From NCBI GenBank assembly GCA_005882955.1, contig VBBB01000070.1, positions 594-8,098 of the forward strand: a stretch of 7,505 nucleotides of DNA. The letters are read 5' to 3'. The notes beneath the pieces are model-generated. The model did no database searches, was not told the DNA's origin, and saw nothing but the letters and a program-made list of their open reading frames with translations. How positions within the stretch are numbered: position 1 is the stretch's first letter; every line of letters starts with the position of its first letter. Source of the DNA: Candidatus Bathyarchaeota archaeon (GTDB taxonomy: Archaea; Thermoproteota; Bathyarchaeia; 40CM-2-53-6). Of this stretch, positions 3,971-7,505 are shown one piece after another. Both the position numbers and the translations under genes were made by a program.

Positions 3971-5071
3971 TTATCGAGTTACAGTGAACGAGAATTGGTT
4001 GCCTCTAGTAGTTGTCAAGATCACTGTATATGATTGTCCCACGTTGAACTGTAAGAATAACCCGGGAATTCCACCGTAGACGCAACCGGGGCAGTTGGCG
4101 CCGATCAGAATGCTCATTGTGGAGACATCATTTGGAATTATCGTAGGTCCTGCTAAGTTGGAAAGGGTCCACGTGTTTCCCGATGAGTCCTGCACTGTGT
4201 AGGACTGCGTTGTCACGGATGTATTTCCCGCGTTCCGGACGACAAGCGATAAGCTTGTGCCATTGATGAATTGGTATCCGTTTAGCTTCAAGGATTCGAT
4301 TACGGGCGGAGGTATGATAGGGTCAACAACCGTTAGGCTAATGACCATTGAATGGGTCCGTGAACCATCAGTTCCTGTTACGGTGATATTGTAGTTTCCG
4401 AGAGTCGTGCTGAGGCTGGTGGTTATGTTCAAGGTGCTCGAGGCTGTCCCGTCACTCGATAGTGTCAACATATTCTGGCTGCCTGTCACCGTGATGTAGC
4501 CGAAAGGTGCTGTGACAGTTAGACTAACGGTTCCCGTGTAACCGTTCACGCTTGTAACCGTGATGGTTGTGGTGTTGCCAGACCCGAAGACATTGACGAT
4601 GTTCGACGGGGAGGAGGTTATCGTGAAGTCTTGATTGGAGACAACTTGAACTGATAAATCGGCCGACGCATAGGTCGTCTTTCCGTGACTGCTTGCAATC
4701 CCGATAACAACGATGTTGTAATTTCCAATATTACTAGTCGCGGTAACTGTCAAAGTGGACTTTGCGGTGCCGTTTGCTGGGACACTAACGCTGGTTGGAC
4801 TTATCGTTGCGGGGAGTTTCGAACCCGTAAAGAATAGGGACAATGATACTGTTCCGGAGAAACCGATCACGCTGATGATGCTTACGCTTGAGGTAAAGGA
4901 TGAGTCCTGCTCAATGGACAAAATTGAAGGATTCACTGTTAGAAGGAATGAAGGGCCCGCTTTACCACCATTCACGTACGAGCTGAGCATTGTGCCGCCC
5001 GCAACTGTTCCTACCACGGCCGTGAGAACCATTAGGAGCCCCTTCAGATAGACTAGATTGCTGAATAGCAT
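3971..5071 (-). CDS. Secreted Ig-like repeat surface protein, pilin-like C-terminal module
   Basis: This 366-residue extracytoplasmic protein begins with a short N-terminus and a hydrophobic helix (about 11-26, KGLLMVLTAVVGTVAGG). K10-G11-L12-L13 fits the archaeal class III signal-site pattern; an ordinary N-terminal anchor is the alternative. Two Ig-like repeats follow, at about 42-144 and 148-249. They share G(F/Y)(S/T)GTVSL, GTA.STL and GNYNI.V.G, so they arose by duplication. The repeats are rich in Ser/Thr/Val and hold many N-x-S/T sequons. After a Pro-rich hinge (DPIIPPPVIE), residues 257-366 form a beta-sandwich with VVRNAGNTSV, like the archaellin/pilin 'V.N.G' strands, and a CPGC pair (327-330) that may form a disulfide. 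The start is ATG at 5071, with AGGGG 11 bases upstream; a TTG ten codons earlier (5101) lacks a ribosome-binding site. A structural or adhesive role is inferred; no catalytic site is visible. Confidence 0.82.
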   Translation of the reverse strand: MLFSNLVYLKGLLMVLTAVVGTVAGGTMLSSYVNGGKAGPSFLLTVNPSILSIEQDSSFTSSVSIISVIGFSGTVSLSLFFTGSKLPATISPTSVSVPANGTAKSTLTVTATSNIGNYNIVVIGIASSHGKTTYASADLSVQVVSNQDFTITSSPSNIVNVFGSGNTTTITVTSVNGYTGTVSLTVTAPFGYITVTGSQNMLTLSSDGTASSTLNITTSLSTTLGNYNITVTGTDGSRTHSMVISLTVVDPIIPPPVIESLKLNGYQFINGTSLSLVVRNAGNTSVTTQSYTVQDSSGNTWTLSNLAGPTIIPNDVSTMSILIGANCPGCVYGGIPGLFLQFNVGQSYTVILTTTRGNQFSFTVTR

Positions 5072-5363
5072 TGTGTTGCAATCCCCTAATCCTAAGGCCA
5101 ACTGGGCTGTCAGAAGGCTTACGGGTCGCGTAACTAGCGATGGTTACTAATCGGTCGAGTGTGGACACAGGGCATGCCACTCCACAACTTGAAAACCTGT
5201 TTTGGTCCAAATGATAGGGAAAAGTCTGTCCTAATTGTTTAACGACGAAATATGGGGAATAACGGTTGCCACGAACGTTTTTCAACGCTACGTTCCGCTT
5301 TTTGCTTTCTGATCTGCAAGCTAGAAACTTGGCTGAAGCTCAGATTCTGAGAAATCGAATCGA

Positions 5364-5399
5364 CTCCTAGTTGACTTGATTTAAATGAATTCCTAGGAG
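5364..5399. repeat. Inverted repeat CTCCTAG-N22-CTAGGAG flanking a TATA box
   Basis: The seven-base arms at 5364-5370 and 5393-5399 are exact reverse complements. The 22-base spacer contains TTTAAATG (5380-5387), the best TATA candidate for the small surface protein gene. The right arm is part of a TCCTAGGA palindrome. This is what an operator for a dimeric repressor that blocks TBP/TFB could look like. Confidence 0.4.
5380..5387 (+). promoter_or_regulatory. TATA-like box for the small surface protein gene
   Basis: TTTAAATG lies about 70 bases before the start codon. Initiation near 5408-5412 would give a leader of about 43 bases that includes the GGAGGTGA ribosome-binding site at 5436-5443. 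Confidence 0.45.
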
Positions 5400-5435
5400 A
5401 ATGGTCATCGTCTTCCCCCAACGCATTACGTTCGT

Positions 5436-5443
5436 GGAGGTGA
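5436..5443 (+). promoter_or_regulatory. Ribosome-binding site GGAGGTGA deciding the start
   Basis: This is a full match to the archaeal 16S anti-Shine-Dalgarno complement. Two in-frame ATGs follow, at 5447 (three bases away, too close) and 5453 (nine bases away, near the optimum). The second is therefore the better start. Confidence 0.7.
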
Positions 5444-5452
5444 GAGATGAAA

Positions 5453-5683
5453 ATGTCGCTTCAAGAAATTCAACGGGTAAAATCTCGCGGATTCTCGTTA
5501 CGATCAATGTTGCTCTTGGTGCTTTTAGTTGGGGTCGGCGCAGGCGCGACCGCTTACGTTCTGGGCAATGCTTTCGCTGCTATCACAGGCACGCCTAGTA
5601 CTGGTGCAAATCAGCAGAGCACAACGACTACGTCCGCGAGCACTTCTACGGCCGCACACAACTGCACTCTAACATCAGCGTAG
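5453..5683 (+). CDS. Small one-helix Thr/Ser-rich surface protein, pilin-like signal
   Basis: This 76-residue protein has a basic N-terminus, then R12-G13-F14-S15 directly before a hydrophobic helix (about 18-38, LLLVLLVGVGAGATAYVLG). It ends in a Ser/Thr/Ala-rich tail (47-76) with one Cys (C71). The R-G-F-S junction resembles prepilin/class III signal cleavage sites, with the hydrophobic helix following as in pilins. If uncleaved, it is a single-pass protein with a low-complexity outer tail that is a likely O-glycan target. It is too short to carry a pilin globular domain, so it could be a minor subunit, a stalk-like anchor or a truncated gene. The start follows the GGAGGTGA spacing; ATG 5447 adds two residues. 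It is divergent from the large surface-protein gene and 188 bases upstream of the rhomboid gene on the same strand. Confidence 0.65.
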   Translation: MSLQEIQRVKSRGFSLRSMLLLVLLVGVGAGATAYVLGNAFAAITGTPSTGANQQSTTTTSASTSTAAHNCTLTSA

Positions 5684-5871
5684 AGTTTGTCGACGATAGT
5701 CCGTTCAAACCCCACTTTTCTTTGGAACTACACCAGACGCTCCTTGAATACTTCGGACCTGGATTGCTGTCTCTTTCCACGCAATTGCTAAGAACGGTCT
5801 TTCCGCTTCTTAAGTTAGATACTTCTGAAATACCTCTAATCCATCCCTTCACTGTCCAAGTTCTGTAGTCC

Positions 5872-6543
5872 ATGCGTGTAAACTGGTTCCTGATGCTAGC
5901 CTGCGTCCTAGCAAGCCTCTATGCATGGCAACAAGATCCAAACTGGGCAGACCAGAATCTAGTCTTCAGCCTCAACAACTTCTACGCTGGACGCGTCTGG
6001 ACCTTAGTCACAGCCCTATTCGTCCACGCAAGCTGGGAACACCTACTCGGCAACCTTCCGTTTCTCTTCGTCTTCGGCAACACGTTGGAAAAGATGATCG
6101 GCCGAAACAATCACCTCCTCGTCTTCTTTCTGGGCGGATTCACCAGCTTCCTACTGCCACCTATCATCGGAATCTACAGCCCCGACACAGGCATGCTGGG
6201 CGCAAGTGCAGCAATCTTTACACTCGCAGCTATCGTAATGCTGATGTCCCCGCTCAAGTTTAGCTGGCTCTTCCTCGCCCCACAAGGACTCGTGGCAATC
6301 ATCTATTTCGTCCTGAACGTAGCACTGGTCTATGCCCCATCCATGATACCGGGCTATGATCCCAACGTGGCATACATCGCTCATGTCATAGGATTCACAG
6401 TAGGAATACCATTCGGTATCGCCTGGAGCCTTCACTGGAAGAAGAACCTTGTAATCAGCCTCGGGCTGTTCGGCATCTACCTAGTAATACTAGCCTTGCT
6501 AGGCGCGTTGACGGGAATTCAGACGCCCCTCGGCGTTGTCTAA
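5872..6543 (+). CDS. Rhomboid-family intramembrane serine protease
   Basis: This 223-residue membrane protein would cut transmembrane helices of other proteins within or near the bilayer. The L1 region (GRVWTLVTALFVHASWEHLLGN, residues 40-61, read in parts) contains the family's H-x4-H-x3-N pattern (H52, H57, N61). The catalytic serine is S112 in GMLGASAAIF, preceded by G110 as in GxS. The partner histidine is H171 in AYIAHVIGFTVG. About seven helices are visible: 4-20, 57-74, 82-100, 110-126, 132-154, 167-185 and 191-213. The last is an extra C-terminal helix after the six-helix core. The residue after the serine is Ala rather than the usual Gly. The start is ATG at 5872; no strong ribosome-binding site is seen, and an AAATACC at 5828-5834 is a weak TATA candidate. 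Its stop overlaps the facing exonuclease gene by four bases. Substrates are unknown. Confidence 0.93.
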   Translation: MRVNWFLMLACVLASLYAWQQDPNWADQNLVFSLNNFYAGRVWTLVTALFVHASWEHLLGNLPFLFVFGNTLEKMIGRNNHLLVFFLGGFTSFLLPPIIGIYSPDTGMLGASAAIFTLAAIVMLMSPLKFSWLFLAPQGLVAIIYFVLNVALVYAPSMIPGYDPNVAYIAHVIGFTVGIPFGIAWSLHWKKNLVISLGLFGIYLVILALLGALTGIQTPLGVV

Positions 6544-7073
6544 CCAAGCTGATTCTCCAATAGAGGTTTCAGTTTCAGAAAGACTTCTCGGGTCACCTTA
6601 AGATCGTCGAGACAATGATCCCTGATAGACTTCAACGCTGTCTCATCTCCCTCCAATGCCTTGACAAACAACTGAGGGACCTCTAGTCCCATAGGCCCTT
6701 TCTCTCGCTTTATCCCGAAAAAGTCGCAGACATGGTCTAGGTAGGTGAATGTTAGACGAAGGCGGGATCTTACGACCTCGTTCAGGTCCAAATGCGTCTT
6801 ACTCAATAGTGGAAGGGGGTCGAGACCGTGCTTCAAGAGACGAGTTGTGAGAAAGGGAGTGTCGAAGCCTCGACCACTCCAAGTCACGATCACATCGTAC
6901 GCCTCCAGCCGGTTGAGAAGCTTGACTAGCAGGCCTTTCTCCTGGTCAGTCCTCTTGGCATCCAAATATTCGCTCTTCCCAGCCTCTGGCAATAGTCCTG
7001 CGCCAACTACTATGCCGGCGTCGGCTTCTAGGGAAGAAGTCTCAATATCAAGAATAACGATTCTCGGTGCCAT
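6540..7073 (-). CDS. DEDD-type 3'-5' exonuclease, RNase H-like fold (YprB/COG3359-like)
   Basis: This 177-residue stand-alone exonuclease domain belongs to the family often annotated as RNase_H_2. It would hydrolyse nucleic acid from the 3' end with two metal ions. Exo I is ILDIETSS (7-14; D9, E11). Exo II is VTWSGRGFDTPFL (63-75; D71), with the W-x-G-x-x-FD form typical of this group. Exo III is DHCLDDLKVTREVF (152-165), with D157 as the last acidic ligand. The Tyr usually four residues before it is His153, a mixed DEDDy/DEDDh character. The segment DLNEVVRSRLRLTFTYLDHV (96-115) matches the family's DL-x-L...L..V region. The start is ATG at 7073. TATA-like GCTTTAG at 7103-7097 is 24-30 bases upstream, implying a leaderless mRNA. 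DNA or RNA preference and pathway (repair or RNA processing) cannot be told. Confidence 0.87.
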   Translation of the reverse strand: MAPRIVILDIETSSLEADAGIVVGAGLLPEAGKSEYLDAKRTDQEKGLLVKLLNRLEAYDVIVTWSGRGFDTPFLTTRLLKHGLDPLPLLSKTHLDLNEVVRSRLRLTFTYLDHVCDFFGIKREKGPMGLEVPQLFVKALEGDETALKSIRDHCLDDLKVTREVFLKLKPLLENQLG

Positions 7074-7096
7074 GCGATTCGACGATTCGGCCTGGT

Positions 7097-7103
7097 CTAA
7101 AGC
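7097..7103 (-). promoter_or_regulatory. TATA-like box, leaderless exonuclease transcript
   Basis: GCTTTAG on the minus strand is 24-30 bases before the ATG at 7073. In archaea, transcription starting about 25 bases downstream would begin at or next to the ATG. No Shine-Dalgarno is present, consistent with leaderless translation. Confidence 0.5.
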
Positions 7104-7148
7104 GCTTCGTCCAAGTTCGTCGAACGAGGTTTCATAGCCCAGAATCGC

Positions 7149-7158
7149 CAGCTAGCTG
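7149..7158. repeat. Perfect 10-bp palindrome CAGCTAGCTG
   Basis: The palindrome sits in the 104-base divergent region between the exonuclease and ABC ATPase genes. It lies 13-20 bases after a possible TATA-like TTCATAG (7131-7137) and about 20 bases before the TTG start. It may be an operator for the transporter operon. With one copy, chance is possible. Confidence 0.3.
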
Positions 7159-7177
7159 ACTATTCGGTGACTACGGT

Positions 7178-7505
7178 TTGCAAATCCCGGCAGTTGTAGA
7201 GCTAGAGAATCTAGAGAAGAGCTACCGGCTGGGAAAGGTCACAGTAAGTGCACTCCGTGGTGTCACGCTGAAACTCTGGCAGGCTGAGTTCATGGTGATA
7301 ATGGGTCCTTCAGGGTCCGGTAAGACGACTCTCCTCAACATAATCGGAACATTGGACAAGCCCAGTACTGGTCGAGCCCTAGTAGATGGTGAGGATATCA
7401 CTATAATGAATGATGGGCAATTGACGAAGCTGAGACGGCACAAGATAGGCTTCGTATTCCAGTTCCATAATCTCATTCCAGTTCTAACCGCATTAGAGAA
7501 CGTTG
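7178..7505 (+). CDS. ABC transporter ATP-binding protein (LolD/MacB type), 5' part
   Basis: The first 109 residues of an ABC ATPase are present; the gene runs off the window. Walker A is GPSGSGKTT (43-51) and the Q-loop region is IGFVFQFHNLIPVLTALENV (90-109, Gln95). The A-loop aromatic is Tyr16. The form 'FVFQF.NLIP.LTALENV' is characteristic of the MJ0796/LolD/MacB class, which works with FtsX-like permeases. Those permeases export or extract substrates, or act in mechanotransmission, rather than import nutrients. Signature, Walker B and H-loop lie outside the window. The start is TTG at 7178. An in-frame TGA at 7157-7159 blocks any longer form, and the next in-frame ATG (7292) would delete the A-loop. 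The permease would be expected next downstream. The gene is divergent from the exonuclease gene. Confidence 0.92.
   Translation, partial: MQIPAVVELENLEKSYRLGKVTVSALRGVTLKLWQAEFMVIMGPSGSGKTTLLNIIGTLDKPSTGRALVDGEDITIMNDGQLTKLRRHKIGFVFQFHNLIPVLTALENV

Larger units (their letters stand above)
5072..5452. other. Divergent intergenic region between two surface-protein genes
   Basis: The 381 bases separate divergent starts at 5071 (-) and 5453 (+). I see no gene. GTAAC/GTTAC (about 5129-5146) and an 8-bp GGCATGCC palindrome (5171-5178) are small symmetric elements. The plus-side promoter has a TATA-like box at 5380-5387 framed by an exact inverted repeat. No convincing TATA box is visible for the minus-strand gene. 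T-rich GTTTTTC and CTTTTTGC near 5278-5306 have no obvious role. Confidence 0.5.

Noticed and set aside
4755..5051. 98-codon plus-strand frame opposite the surface-protein gene
   Set aside because: It lies fully inside a gene with clear repeat structure and reads as low-quality protein with no start signals.
5599..5868. 89-codon stop-free frame between the small surface gene and the rhomboid gene
   Set aside because: It has no ATG, GTG or well-placed TTG start and no ribosome-binding site; the hydrophobic residues follow from pyrimidine-rich sequence.
5646..5873. Minus-strand frame containing ERDSNPGP, a string often produced by translating a tRNA gene
   Set aside because: I tried to fold the underlying bases as a tRNA on both strands; there is no T-loop GTTC, D-arm or acceptor stem, so neither a tRNA nor a gene is supported.
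1..7505. CRISPR arrays, insertion-sequence ends, integrase sites or long direct repeats
   Set aside because: No regularly spaced repeats, transposase-like frames or paired terminal repeats were seen; the only repeats are short inverted ones and the Ig-like duplication at protein level.

Overview
The window looks like a chromosomal stretch of an archaeon, most plausibly a mesophilic TACK lineage (Nitrososphaerota or Bathyarchaeia-like). Several genes are preceded by TATA-like boxes 24-45 bases before the start, often with almost no 5' leader. Others have Shine-Dalgarno sites, and TTG starts are used. There is a secreted Ser/Thr/Asn-rich Ig-like protein whose C-terminal module I associate with soil archaea. 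The lineage is inferred from gene style; there is no rRNA or other marker here. I see no mobile element, CRISPR array, tRNA or rRNA.

Layout. Bases 1-764 (+) hold a possible 31-residue ORF, a two-helix membrane protein and a small protein that may carry a winged-helix motif. The last two lie in the same frame, separated by one TAG. Bases 765-1227 are a gap with T-runs and one good imperfect hairpin. Bases 1228-1653 (+) encode an unrecognised beta-rich soluble protein. Bases 1720-2834 (+) are a two-gene operon of a PP2C-type phosphatase and a GNAT acetyltransferase, coupled by an ATGA overlap. Facing it at 2828-3382 (-) is a PhnB-like VOC protein with a lysine-rich tail. Bases 3383-3716 are a promoter-bearing gap with several inverted repeats, followed by a small Cys/His protein (3717-3941, +) that has an in-frame TGA between it and a much better ribosome-binding site.

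Bases 3971-5683 form a divergent cell-surface pair: a 366-residue secreted protein with two Ig-like repeats (-), and a 76-residue one-helix Thr/Ser-rich protein (+). Both have K/R-G-hydrophobic sequences resembling class III (prepilin/archaellin) signal sites. A rhomboid protease (5872-6543, +) follows and overlaps tail to tail with a DEDD-type 3'-5' exonuclease (6540-7073, -). The window ends inside a LolD/MacB-type ABC ATPase (7178 onward, +).

Functional links that can be argued are the phosphatase/acetyltransferase operon (protein modification) and the surface-protein cluster with an intramembrane protease beside it. The rest looks like a mosaic of short independent units. I see no clear new defence or mobile system. 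The most unusual signals are the two in-frame stop codons separating paired reading frames, the unrecognised beta protein, and the candidate pilin-like surface locus.
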